Under the pieces are notes generated by a model that saw only the letters and a list, made by a program, of their open reading frames with translations, was not told the origin of the DNA and searched no databases. A program made the position numbers and the translations under genes. Positions 24,080 to 32,292 of a DNA stretch of 41,261 nucleotides are shown here, one piece after another; position 1 is the stretch's first letter, and every line of letters starts with the position of its first letter. The DNA comes from Methanoculleus sp. (GTDB taxonomy: Archaea > Halobacteriota > Methanomicrobia > Methanomicrobiales > Methanomicrobiaceae). The DNA is taken from contig DSDF01000123.1 in the NCBI GenBank assembly GCA_011048835.1, forward strand, positions 1 through 41,261, written 5' to 3'.

Positions 24080-24757
24080 ATGTGCGGCCGCTACTCCCTC
24101 ATCGTCACCGATGATCTCGGGGCGCGGTTCCGTGTCCACGATCCCCTCATCGGCCTGCGTTCGCAGTTCAACGTCACCCCGGGCCGGGAGATGCCGGTGG
24201 TGCGCGACGGCGCAGAAGTCCGCATGGAGTGCATGGTCTGGGGCCTGGTCCCCTCGTGGGCGAAGGACCCGTCGGTCGGAAGGAGGCTGATCAACGCACG
24301 GGCGGAGACGGTCGCGGAAAAACCGGCTTTCAGGGCATCGTTTGCAACGAGGCGCTGCCTTGTCCCGGCGAGCGGGTTTTACGAGTGGCGACGAGAGAAA
24401 GGGGAGGCCATCCCCTTCTACTACCGTCTCGAGCGGGGCGGGCACTTCGCCTTCGCCGGGCTCTTCGATACATGGCACGACCCTGCCGGGGGCGAGCGTC
24501 GAGGGTATGTCATTCTCACCACTGACGCCAATGCACTGGTGGGGCGGGTCCACGACCGCATGCCGGTCATCCTGCACCGGGAGGACGAGGAGGCCTGGAT
24601 GGACGGGAAGAGCAGCGCCGGGCTGCTCGAGCGCTTCTTCGCGCCCTTCCCTCCGGAGGAGATGACGGGCTGGCGCGTCTCGACGAAGGTCAACAGCCCC
24701 GACAACGACAGCCCGGACCTGATCGAGCCGCAGGAGACCGCACGGAGATGGTGGTGA
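24080..24757 (+). CDS. SRAP domain protein (HMCES/YedK family)
   Basis: The 225-residue protein starts MCGRY. Cys2 is the residue that forms a crosslink with abasic sites in single-stranded DNA. Asn31 (FNVTPG), Glu102 (ASGFYEWR) and His158 (VHDRMP) complete the known catalytic set, so activity should be retained. WGLVPSW and INARAETVAEKP are family signatures. These proteins shield abasic sites and also act as autopeptidases. The ATG is used because Cys2 must be N-terminal. Its last bases overlap the next small gene. Confidence 0.95.
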   Translation: MCGRYSLIVTDDLGARFRVHDPLIGLRSQFNVTPGREMPVVRDGAEVRMECMVWGLVPSWAKDPSVGRRLINARAETVAEKPAFRASFATRRCLVPASGFYEWRREKGEAIPFYYRLERGGHFAFAGLFDTWHDPAGGERRGYVILTTDANALVGRVHDRMPVILHREDEEAWMDGKSSAGLLERFFAPFPPEEMTGWRVSTKVNSPDNDSPDLIEPQETARRWW

Positions 24758-25023
24758 AAGCAGAGATGGTTGACAGGACCCTGCAACAGGAGACGGAGGC
24801 GCAGGCGGCGGAAGCACTGGCGCCGTGCCGGGCGCAGCCGGTCGCGTGCGCCGGGGAACAACTCGCCCCTCTCGGGTTCGTGCAGAAGGGCGGCAATCCC
24901 TTCCACGTGACCTTCGAGAACAAGGAAGCTGAGGTCTTCATCATGGTGGAACTGGACCGTGAGCAGCGTGTTGCAGACTTCACGATCCTGCGGTTCGGCG
25001 AGATGGACCTCAAACCCCGGTGA
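24748..25023 (+). CDS. Small protein of unknown function overlapping the SRAP gene
   Basis: This 91-residue frame has a low-complexity, Gln/Glu/Ala-rich N-terminus and a better-structured C-terminal half (LGFVQKGGNPFHVTFENKEAEVFIMVELDREQRVADFTILRFGEMDL) that looks like alternating beta strands and a helix. The ATG overlaps the end of the SRAP gene by 10 nt behind CGGAG, suggesting coupling. A later ATG at 24766 is also possible. I recognise no family. The protein ends 18 nt before the convergent HNH gene. Confidence 0.5.
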   Translation: MVVKAEMVDRTLQQETEAQAAEALAPCRAQPVACAGEQLAPLGFVQKGGNPFHVTFENKEAEVFIMVELDREQRVADFTILRFGEMDLKPR

Positions 25024-25041
25024 TCGCCCGGGCCGCCGGCA

Positions 25042-25521
25042 TCATGGGCCGGGCCAGTCCCGCAGTGCGGTGAGCACCTGCGCCGCCCGGGCTGCTTCCC
25101 CTTCCCGGTAGAGCTCGCGGTGCGCCCGGGCGTGGCATGCCTCGCAGAGGGTGACCAGGTTGCCGGGGGCGTCGTTGGTTGGGTCACGGTCGATGTGGTG
25201 GACGTGGAGGTGGGTGATCGCCCCGCAGACGGCACACCTCCCCCCGTCCCGCACGAGAATCGAGGTGCGTAGCGCCTTCCACCCGGCAAGGCCGTACTTG
25301 TCCCGGGCGGTGATGGCGCGATCGAAGACCGTGCAGTACACCGCCCCCCCTTCCCGCAGGGCATGCGGGCACTGGCAGCAGAGCCTGCGGAACACGTTGC
25401 AATCAGGGCTGCCGCTGCATAACGGGGGAAGCGTGCGGTCAAAGGCACCGAGGGTAAGCTGGAGGTCGTCGGGCACGCGAACATCGGCTCCTGCGATCTC
25501 TGTACCCCGCCCGATCGGCAT
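25042..25521 (-). CDS. HNH endonuclease
   Basis: The 159-residue protein has a C-terminal HNH nuclease domain with CAVCG, the catalytic HVHHIDRDPTND and CEACHARAH, giving two zinc-binding Cys pairs around the His-rich active site. The N-terminal part has further Cys residues (LCCQCPH, and Cys36 and Cys41) that may form another zinc site. It is a stand-alone nuclease with no adjacent methylase or mobile-element genes. It is convergent with the SRAP-linked genes, and a role in DNA repair or processing is possible. Confidence 0.87.
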   Translation of the reverse strand: MPIGRGTEIAGADVRVPDDLQLTLGAFDRTLPPLCSGSPDCNVFRRLCCQCPHALREGGAVYCTVFDRAITARDKYGLAGWKALRTSILVRDGGRCAVCGAITHLHVHHIDRDPTNDAPGNLVTLCEACHARAHRELYREGEAARAAQVLTALRDWPGP

Positions 25522-25632
25522 AAGGGTTCAGGTAGGGGACCGCCCGCGAAAGAGAGCCTTTTTGTGCGCCTGCCTTCCATGTACTGGTATGCAACGGGAA
25601 TCCCGGGTATCGGGAAAACCGGGGCGGAGAAG

Positions 25633-26811
25633 ATGAACTACCGTTTTGCAGACCGCATGCAGCGTGTGCCGGAATCATTTCTGGGAGAGCTCTTCCGGGT
25701 GTCGCGGCACCCCGGGATCATCTCCTTCGCCGGGGGGCTGCCCGACACTTCGCTGATCGATGCGCCGGGGATCGCCGCCGCCGCCCGCGAGGTGATGGAA
25801 GAGGAGGGGCCCCTTGCCCTGCAGTACTCCACGACGGACGGGTACCTGCCCCTGCGGGAGTACATCGCCGCCCGCTACCGCACACGGCTGGGCATCCCCG
25901 CAGAGGCGGCGGAGATCCAGATCGTCAACGGTTCGCAGCAGTGCTTGGATCTCGTGGCCAAGATATTCTGCAACCCCGGCGATCCCATCGGCATGGAGCG
26001 TCCCGGCTACCTGGGCGCGATCGAGGCGTTCTCGCTCTACGAGCCGGTGGTTTACGGCGTCGACCTCTGCGACGACGGCCCCGATCTGGCGATGTTCGGC
26101 CGGGTCGTCGAGGAGCATTCCCCGAAGTTCTTCTACGGCATCCCCAACTCGCAGAACCCCTCGGGCAGGTCCTATGCGGCGGAGACGCGCCGGGCCATCG
26201 CTCGCATCCTCGAGGGGACGGATACGGTGTTCTACGAGGACGACGCCTTCGGGGAGCTCTTCTTCGACGGGCGGCCGCGCCCGCCGGTGAAGAAGCACCT
26301 CCCGGAGAGGGGGATTCTCAGCGGATCGTTTTCAAAGATCGTCGCCCCGGGTATGCGCATCGGGTGGCTGCTGGCCCCTGAACCGGTCCTCACGCAGTTC
26401 AACGTGGCAAAACAGGCGGCGGACCTGCACTCCAACTTCCTCTGCCAGGTGATCCTGCACCGCTACCTCTCGTCGTTCGACCTCGACGCCCACGCGCAAA
26501 GGGTGGCGGCGGTCTATGCGGAGCGGTGCCGGGTGATGTGCGACCTCCTCGACGACCTCCTCCCCGCCGGGGTGACCCACACAACACCCGAGGGCGGGAT
26601 GTTTTTAATGGCGTTTCTGCCCGATCATATCTCTTCGATGGACGTATTTCGAGAGGGGGTCCGGCAGAAGGTGGCGGTGCTCCCCGGCGTCCCGTTCTAT
26701 GTCAACGGGGGCGGCGACCACAGCATCCGGCTCAACTTTTCCCGCTCAACAGCGGAGGAGATCAAGGAGGGGATGGCGCGGCTGGCAGGCGTGATCCGGT
26801 CCCTGTCCTGA
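25633..26811 (+). CDS. PLP-dependent aminotransferase (class I/II)
   Basis: The 392-residue fold-type I enzyme resembles LysN/aminoadipate aminotransferases and the catalytic part of MocR proteins. ISFAGGLPD is near the start, followed by LQYSTTDGYLPLREYIA, NGSQQCLDLVAK, IPNSQNPSGRSY, DDAFGEL and the Schiff-base lysine in GSFSKIVAPGMRIGW (Lys235), then a final IRLNFS. No HTH is attached, so it is an enzyme. The exact substrate pair is not decided by sequence. The ATG at 25633 matches the family length; upstream in-frame ATGs would add unrelated residues. Confidence 0.92.
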   Translation: MNYRFADRMQRVPESFLGELFRVSRHPGIISFAGGLPDTSLIDAPGIAAAAREVMEEEGPLALQYSTTDGYLPLREYIAARYRTRLGIPAEAAEIQIVNGSQQCLDLVAKIFCNPGDPIGMERPGYLGAIEAFSLYEPVVYGVDLCDDGPDLAMFGRVVEEHSPKFFYGIPNSQNPSGRSYAAETRRAIARILEGTDTVFYEDDAFGELFFDGRPRPPVKKHLPERGILSGSFSKIVAPGMRIGWLLAPEPVLTQFNVAKQAADLHSNFLCQVILHRYLSSFDLDAHAQRVAAVYAERCRVMCDLLDDLLPAGVTHTTPEGGMFLMAFLPDHISSMDVFREGVRQKVAVLPGVPFYVNGGGDHSIRLNFSRSTAEEIKEGMARLAGVIRSLS

Positions 26812-26821
26812 GCTCCCCGCA

Positions 26822-26977
26822 TCACTGGCGCCTGTCGCCGGATTCGGGTTCTTCTTCGTCGTACTCGAGGACGAGCGCACCCTGGTAGCCGCATTTCTTG
26901 CAGCGGTAGATCCATCCGGTGTAGCCTCCGGCGACGGGATAGATCTCCCTGCTCCCGCATTTCGGGCAGCGCAGCAT
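26822..26977 (-). CDS. Small zinc ribbon protein (51 residues)
   Basis: The product carries CPKCG (4-8) and CKKCG (26-30), one compact zinc ribbon, then an acidic tail (LEYDEEEPESGD). It resembles the many free-standing zinc ribbons of methanogens and the N-terminal ribbons of transcription-related factors. No partner domain is present. A TATA-like CCAATAAACC lies about 25-30 nt upstream at 26997-27006, so it may be a leaderless transcript. It is convergent with the aminotransferase gene, 10 nt apart. Confidence 0.75.
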   Translation of the reverse strand: MLRCPKCGSREIYPVAGGYTGWIYRCKKCGYQGALVLEYDEEEPESGDRRQ

Positions 26978-27204
26978 TGATGTACCTCGGAGTGACGGGG
27001 TTTATTGGTTGCGGGGACTTCCCCCGCCGGTGCACGTCCATGCACCGTCCCTCCCCCGGCTGAACGAACCCGTCAACCAGCCCGAGATCGCCCGCGGTCC
27101 CGCCGGTTGCCCCATTCGCGGCGTCTCGCTGGCTCTGCCGCTGCTGCACCCGTGCGGAGGGGCGCATCGCCGGGGGAGGAGGCAGAAACACGGTCTCCGG
27201 AGAC

Positions 27205-28119
27205 CTAGATGATGAGCATGCCGAGGTAGGCGGCGTAGCCTGCGATCATGAGGGCTGCCCAGACCCGGATCATGCGCCCGTGCCCCCAGATCAGGGGGAT
27301 GACCGCGAGCGAGAAGCCCCCCATGATGGCGAGGTTGACCATATCGGGAATGGGCACGGGGCGGATGAGCGTGCCACAGCCCATGACGAAGAGCAGGTTG
27401 AAGATGTTGCTGCCGAGGATGTTGCCGACCGAGATCCCCCCGCTCCCTTTGAGAATCGCCACGGCCGAGGTCACCAGCTCCGGCAGCGAGGTTCCCACCG
27501 CCACCATGGACAGGCCGATGATGTAGGCGGGGATGCCGAAGGCGTCGGCGATGGCCACCGCACTGTCCAGCACGAGCTGCGCACCGATGATCACGGCGAT
27601 CAGCCCCCCGGCGGTTTCCGCGTAGTCCCGGTTTCCGTGGCTGACGATGGGTTCATCCTCGGTCCGTCCCGATTTCCACAGGGAATTGAGGAGAAAGGCG
27701 AAGACGACGAGGGAGGCGATACCCGAGACGACGTCGAGGACGCCGCGGAGGGAGAGCCCGATGAAGACCGCGGTGGCGGCGAGCATGAGCAGGGTCTCGT
27801 GGCGCAGGGGTGCCTGGCCGCGCCGCTCCCCGACCACCGCGGGTTTGAGGACCGCGCAGAGGGCGAGCACGAGCCCGATGTTGGCGATATTGCTGCCCAC
27901 CACGTTGCCAAGCCCGATATCGGCATTCCCGGTGGCAATGGCGTTGACGCTCACCACGAACTCGGGCAGCGAGGTGCCGAAGGCGATCACCGTAAAGCCG
28001 ATGGTGGTCGTGGAGACGCCGTAGCGGGCGGCAAGACCCCCGCCCCCCTCCACAAAATAATCCGCACCCTTGATGAGCAGGGCGAGGCCGAGAACGAACA
28101 GGACAACGGATAGGATCAT
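27205..28119 (-). CDS. Na+/Ca2+ exchanger family protein (CaCA)
   Basis: The 304-residue membrane protein has two inverted halves, each with the alpha-repeat GTSLPE signature (IAFGTSLPEFVVSVNAIATG, VAVGTSLPELVTSAVAILKG) and a following N(V/I)xGSNIxN ion-site motif (GLGNVVGSNIANIG, SVGNILGSNIFNLL). About ten helices surround a short cytoplasmic loop (SLWKSGRTEDEPIVSHGNRDY). It exchanges Na+ for Ca2+ or a similar cation. The ATG at 28119 starts with the first helix; an upstream extension is not membrane-like. A TATA-like CGATAAAAAGG lies at about 28166-28178. Confidence 0.94.
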   Translation of the reverse strand: MILSVVLFVLGLALLIKGADYFVEGGGGLAARYGVSTTTIGFTVIAFGTSLPEFVVSVNAIATGNADIGLGNVVGSNIANIGLVLALCAVLKPAVVGERRGQAPLRHETLLMLAATAVFIGLSLRGVLDVVSGIASLVVFAFLLNSLWKSGRTEDEPIVSHGNRDYAETAGGLIAVIIGAQLVLDSAVAIADAFGIPAYIIGLSMVAVGTSLPELVTSAVAILKGSGGISVGNILGSNIFNLLFVMGCGTLIRPVPIPDMVNLAIMGGFSLAVIPLIWGHGRMIRVWAALMIAGYAAYLGMLII

Positions 28120-28204
28120 CGCAGATGCAGCACTCCGGGCTTGCTGGTTACAGAAAAGGGGGATGTGCCTTTTTATCGTTTCGCTTTGTGCCGTGCTGGA
28201 AGCC

Positions 28205-29476
28205 TCAGGGGTGCCGCAACCGCCCCGGGCGTACATTTCTTGAGGGGGATACGGGGAAGGTCCGCGCAAGGGCTTCCACCTCGAGCCGCGCCTCATTGAT
28301 GCGGGCCGGGTGATCGGGGTTCCGAAGGACGCCGGCGATGAGGGCGGCCAGCGCCTTCATCTCCTCCTCCCCCATCCCCCGGGTGGTAGCGGCGGGAGTG
28401 CCCAGCCGGATGCCGCTGGCCGCTTCGTAGCCCTCTCCCCGGCCCGGAACCGGGCAGCGGTCCGCGGCGATCCCCGCACGGGAGAGCGCGTCTTCCGCAT
28501 CACGGCCGCGGATCCCCGCACCGGCAAGGTCGAGGACGAGGAGGTGGGTGTCGGTCCCGCCCGTGACCGCCGAAAACCCCTCCGCGGCCAGTGCGGTGGC
28601 GAGAACCTTTGCATTGGCGACCACGCGACGGCAGTAGTCGGTGAACGCAGGCGTCATCGCCTCGGCAAAGCAGACCGCTTTTGCGGCGATGATATGCATG
28701 AGCGGCCCCCCCTGCAGGCAGGGGTAGACTGCGGCATCGATCCGGTCTGCACATTCCGCATCGCAGAGGATGGCGCCGCCGCGGGGGCCCCTGAGGGTCT
28801 TGTGGGTGGTGGTGGTGATGAGAGGGACGGCGCCTGCCGGCGAGGGGTGCTGCCCGCTGGCGATCAGCCCGGCGAGGTGGGCGATGTCGGCGAGACAGAG
28901 TGCGCCTGCCTCGGCGGCGATCTCGGCAAATGCCCCGAAATCGATCTGTCTCGGGTAGAAACTGCCCCCGCAGATGAGCAGGTCCGGCCGGTCGCGGCGT
29001 GCCGCCGCGGCGATCTCCGCGTAGTCGAGCAGCCCCGTCGCCGGGTCGACCCCGTAGCGTGCGGCGCGGTACAGCCTGCCGGAGAGATGCTCGGGCGACC
29101 CGTGGGTGTGGTGGCCTCCGTCCTCCACTTTCATGGAGAGGATGCGGTCGCCCGGGGTGAGCAGGGCGCAGTAGACGGCGAGGTTCGCCACCGACCCCGA
29201 GTAGGGCTGGACGTTGGCGTGCCCGGCCCCGAACAGGCGGCAGAGGCGTTCCCGGGCGAGGGTCTCGATGTCGTCGCAGACCTCGCACCCGGGGTAGTCG
29301 CGGGCACCCGGGTAGCCGTCGGCATACTTGTTGGTGAGGGCGGAGCCGGCGGCGGCGAGGACGGCATGGCTCGCGTAGTTTTCGGATGCGACGAGGGTGA
29401 GAGCGGCGTTCTGGCGCGCGGTCTCGCGGGCGATGAGGGCGGCGACCTCAGGGTCGTGTGCGGTAATGGGCGGCAT
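28205..29476 (-). CDS. glyA: Serine hydroxymethyltransferase
   Basis: The 423-residue PLP enzyme has LVASENYAS, the tetramer/PLP region LTNKYADGYPGARDYPGCE, GGHHTHG, the Schiff-base Lys226 in TTTTHKTLRGPRGG and HLLVLDL. It makes glycine and a methylene-pterin from serine; methanogens normally use tetrahydromethanopterin as the C1 acceptor. The C-terminal part is slightly shorter and more Arg-rich than in bacteria. It is followed after 85 nt by the exchanger gene and preceded, 43 nt upstream, by the end of the permease gene on the same strand, so it may be the last gene of a long transcript. Confidence 0.95.
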   Translation of the reverse strand: MPPITAHDPEVAALIARETARQNAALTLVASENYASHAVLAAAGSALTNKYADGYPGARDYPGCEVCDDIETLARERLCRLFGAGHANVQPYSGSVANLAVYCALLTPGDRILSMKVEDGGHHTHGSPEHLSGRLYRAARYGVDPATGLLDYAEIAAAARRDRPDLLICGGSFYPRQIDFGAFAEIAAEAGALCLADIAHLAGLIASGQHPSPAGAVPLITTTTHKTLRGPRGGAILCDAECADRIDAAVYPCLQGGPLMHIIAAKAVCFAEAMTPAFTDYCRRVVANAKVLATALAAEGFSAVTGGTDTHLLVLDLAGAGIRGRDAEDALSRAGIAADRCPVPGRGEGYEAASGIRLGTPAATTRGMGEEEMKALAALIAGVLRNPDHPARINEARLEVEALARTFPVSPSRNVRPGRLRHP

Positions 29477-29519
29477 ATACTGGAAATATGAGAAAACAAG
29501 GTGATAGTGGTTTTCTCCC

Positions 29520-30932
29520 TCAGAACAGCCGCTGCTCCACCTGCGACCAGCGCCGCTCCCCGCGGTCGACGAGGAGGGCCGCGGGCAGGACGAGCACGAT
29601 GCCCGCGGCGACGAGGCGGGGGTCGGGCAGGGAGATGAAAATCAGGGCCAGCATGGCGGGGGCGACAAGGCCGATAAAGGAGAGCAGGGTGCGGGTGTTG
29701 TAGAGCAGGATGTTGGGCTGCAGCCCGGCGCAGTAGACGACCACCGCCACCGCGTAACTGGAGAGACCGGCGAAGGCGAGGAGGGAGGGGAGCAGGCGGT
29801 CCATCTGCCCAAACCCGGCGGCGGCGATGACGAGCGTCGCCACCGGAATGATGGTGAGCATGAGGTAGGTCTGCAGTTTCGCCCGGATCACGTCGCCGGG
29901 GGTGACCGGGAAGAAGGCATACGGGGCGAAGTCGTCGAATTCGGTCAGCCAGTTGTAGATGGTGGTGGAGAACGCGGCGAGCAGGATGGCGAAGACGGCA
30001 AGAGCGTTGAGCCCCGGGAGGATGAAGAGCAGCACCTCGAGGAGCAGCCAGATGATGCCGATGGGGAAGAGAAAGGAGAAGAGGATCTTGCCGAGCCCGC
30101 CCTCGCTGCGCTTCAGGTCGAGGAGGTCTTTGGCCACGAAATGGGGGGTGCGCAGCCGGGAGAGGGTGGCCGTGAGGGGGCGGAAGGCGTTGGGGTAGTG
30201 CCGGGCGGCGCCGGTGTACTCCACCTGCACGAACCAGATGCCGGCAGCCGCCATGGCCCCGCTTGCGAGCAGGGAGATGAGCAGGGATGCGGCGGAGCGA
30301 TCGTGGAAGAATGCCAGCGGGGGAAAGAGCGCCTCGACCGGTGTGCCGGTTGCGCCGAGTGCGGCGGCGGTGCCGAGGGCCAGCAGCCCCATGAGCACCA
30401 GCAGGGCGCGGCGGGAATGGGCGTAGACGGTGGAGAGCAGAAACACCGCCGAGAGCCCGAACAAAAAGGAGAGGCCGAGGGAGACGAGAAAGAGGGGGGT
30501 CAGGGCACGGGGGATGCCGAGCACGACCGAGGCGATCCCGAACCCGATGATGGGGGGGAGCACCCAGAAACAGAAGTAGTAGAGCGTCTCTTTGGCGAAG
30601 AACGCGGTCATGATCGTCCGGTTGGAGACGGGAAAGGTCCTCGATGCATAGGCGATCATCGATGCCTGCCCGAACCGCCGGTTCAGTGCCTCCCGGCCCA
30701 GCAGCCCGAACGCGCCGATGGTCATCCCCATCAGCCCGAACGCGAGGTGGGCGATGGCAACGAGCGTGCCGGTGTCGATATGCCGGGTGAAGACAGGCAG
30801 CATCAGGGCCCCCAGTGCGGCGAAAAAGACGAGGGTGAAGGGCAGCAGGGCGAAGCCGAGGTGGCCGAAGAGGGCCGAGTGGACCCGCCACTCCTCCTTC
30901 AGCATGGCGGCAAAGAGGGTGTACAGGGCCAC
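29520..30932 (-). CDS. Large multi-helix ABC exporter permease
   Basis: The 470-residue protein has about 12 predicted membrane helices and soluble loops (FGHLG-to-FTRHI, then YTGAARHYPNAFRPLTA, DLLDLKRSEGGLGKILFS). It resembles the two-half permease subunits of ABC-2 exporters in archaea. Its N-terminus (VALYTLFAAMLKEEWRVHSALFGHLG) begins at a GTG 8 nt behind GGGAGG and 4 nt after the ATPase stop, so I chose 30932. An ATG lies nine codons later. It works with the ATPase encoded immediately upstream. The cargo is unknown. Confidence 0.82.
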   Translation of the reverse strand: MALYTLFAAMLKEEWRVHSALFGHLGFALLPFTLVFFAALGALMLPVFTRHIDTGTLVAIAHLAFGLMGMTIGAFGLLGREALNRRFGQASMIAYASRTFPVSNRTIMTAFFAKETLYYFCFWVLPPIIGFGIASVVLGIPRALTPLFLVSLGLSFLFGLSAVFLLSTVYAHSRRALLVLMGLLALGTAAALGATGTPVEALFPPLAFFHDRSAASLLISLLASGAMAAAGIWFVQVEYTGAARHYPNAFRPLTATLSRLRTPHFVAKDLLDLKRSEGGLGKILFSFLFPIGIIWLLLEVLLFILPGLNALAVFAILLAAFSTTIYNWLTEFDDFAPYAFFPVTPGDVIRAKLQTYLMLTIIPVATLVIAAAGFGQMDRLLPSLLAFAGLSSYAVAVVVYCAGLQPNILLYNTRTLLSFIGLVAPAMLALIFISLPDPRLVAAGIVLVLPAALLVDRGERRWSQVEQRLF

Positions 30933-30936
30933 CGGT

Positions 30937-31668
30937 TCAGGCCTCCCGTGCGGGTTTGCCCACGAGGGCCAGAAATGCCCCTTCGAGGGAGGAATGCTCC
31001 TCGCGGAGGGTGTCGATGCCGCCCTGGTAGCGCAGCGCCCCCCGGTGGAGGATGCCCACCGACGAGCAGATCTCCTCGGCGATGGAGAGGATGTGGGTGG
31101 AGAGAAAGACGGTGTTGCCATGCCGCACGTAGTCTGTCAGGAAATCCTTTATCGTCCGCTGCATCACCGGGTCGAGGTTGATGAGCGGCTCGTCGATGAT
31201 GGCCAGCCGCGGTTCGTGGAGAAACGCCTGCGCGACCATCAGCTTCTGGCGGGTGCCCCGGGAGAGGTCCTTGCAGAGCTGGTCCCGCGTCTCCCCGAAC
31301 TCGAGGAGATCGAACCAGTACGCGATCCGCTCGTCGACGCCGTTGTCGAGGGTGCGGATGCGGGCGGCGAACTGCAGGTACTCCTCGGCGGTGAGAAACG
31401 AGGGCGGCGTCTCCTGTTCGGGGATGATCCCCACCTTCGCCCGCACCGCCACCGGGTCGGCGAGAACGTCGGCATCAAGCACCCTCATGCTCCCCGTATC
31501 GGGCCGGATCTGCCCGGTGAGCAGTTTCACCGTGGTGCTCTTGCCCGAGCCGTTCGGCCCGAGCAGGCCGAAGAGTTCTCCTTCTGCAACCTCAAGGTCG
31601 ATGCTCTTCACGGCGACGACGTCGCCGTAGGTTCTCGTGAGATCTGTGGTGGATATGACCGTGTGCAT
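30937..31668 (-). CDS. ABC transporter ATPase
   Basis: The 243-residue ATPase has Walker A GPNGSGKST (37-45), Q-loop region IIPEQETPP, Walker B LAIIDEPLINLD and switch His in LSTHILSI. The signature is LSRGTRQKL rather than LSGG, a change seen in some exporter ATPases. It should energise the permease encoded 4 nt downstream. The ATG at 31668 lies 7 nt after the TetR stop. The gene order TetR-ATPase-permease suggests an exporter under local repressor control. Confidence 0.92.
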   Translation of the reverse strand: MHTVISTTDLTRTYGDVVAVKSIDLEVAEGELFGLLGPNGSGKSTTVKLLTGQIRPDTGSMRVLDADVLADPVAVRAKVGIIPEQETPPSFLTAEEYLQFAARIRTLDNGVDERIAYWFDLLEFGETRDQLCKDLSRGTRQKLMVAQAFLHEPRLAIIDEPLINLDPVMQRTIKDFLTDYVRHGNTVFLSTHILSIAEEICSSVGILHRGALRYQGGIDTLREEHSSLEGAFLALVGKPAREA

Positions 31669-31675
31669 GCGAAAA

Positions 31676-32278
31676 TCACCGTGATGGGGTTGGGCCGGCG
31701 GCGGGGGCGGCGATGCCGTCCCAGATGAGATCGAAGGCCTGGTCGATGAGGGCATCGGCCTCCTCTCCCCCGCTCCCGGAGAGGATCAGGCGGAGAACGG
31801 CCGAGCTGGAGGCGCCGAAGAGGGCGAACTGCAGGCCGGGGGGGCACGGTTTGAGGACGCCCTCGTCGATGCCCTGCCGCACGATATCGCGGATGAAGGC
31901 GAACCGGGACATCCCCTCTTCATGGGTATGCGGCGAAATCTGCGGTGCGTTGTAGAACTGCTCCATGAACCGGAATTTTCGGGGGTTCTCCTCGCCCCAG
32001 CGGACGTAGCCGGCGAAAATGCAGCGGATCTGTTCCCTGACCGGGTCCTGCGTCCCGGCATGGGCGCAGAGCGCATTCCCCAGCTCGCCCTTGATGTCCA
32101 GGTAAAGGGTCTCGATCAGGGTTTCTTTGGTGCGGAAATAGTGAAACAGCGTTCCCGTGGCGACCCCGGCCTGTCGGCTGATCATCGAGGTGGGCGTGCC
32201 GTGGAAGCCCCGCTCACAGAAGAGGTCGAGGGCGGCATCCAGGATCGCCTGCCGTTTATCGGTATATGGTCCGTCCAT
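31676..32278 (-). CDS. TetR/AcrR family transcriptional regulator
   Basis: The 200-residue protein has an N-terminal TetR HTH (AILDAALDLFCERGFHGTPTSMISRQAGVATGTLFHYFRTKETLIETLY, about residues 10-58) and a helical ligand-binding domain. In this family a small molecule lifts repression, usually of an adjacent exporter. It lies in the middle of the aldo/keto reductase-ABC gene run. Two near-identical palindromes (33519-33534 and 33929-33944) are the best candidate operators, the first overlapping the predicted start of this operon's transcript. Autoregulation is inferred. Confidence 0.92.
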   Translation of the reverse strand: MDGPYTDKRQAILDAALDLFCERGFHGTPTSMISRQAGVATGTLFHYFRTKETLIETLYLDIKGELGNALCAHAGTQDPVREQIRCIFAGYVRWGEENPRKFRFMEQFYNAPQISPHTHEEGMSRFAFIRDIVRQGIDEGVLKPCPPGLQFALFGASSSAVLRLILSGSGGEEADALIDQAFDLIWDGIAAPAAGPTPSR

Positions 32279-32292
32279 GTGCTCGTACTCGT

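Noticed and set aside
29131-30891. 586-codon minus-strand frame overlapping glyA and the permease
   Set aside because: Arg/Pro/His-rich shadow in another frame; both real genes are motif-complete.
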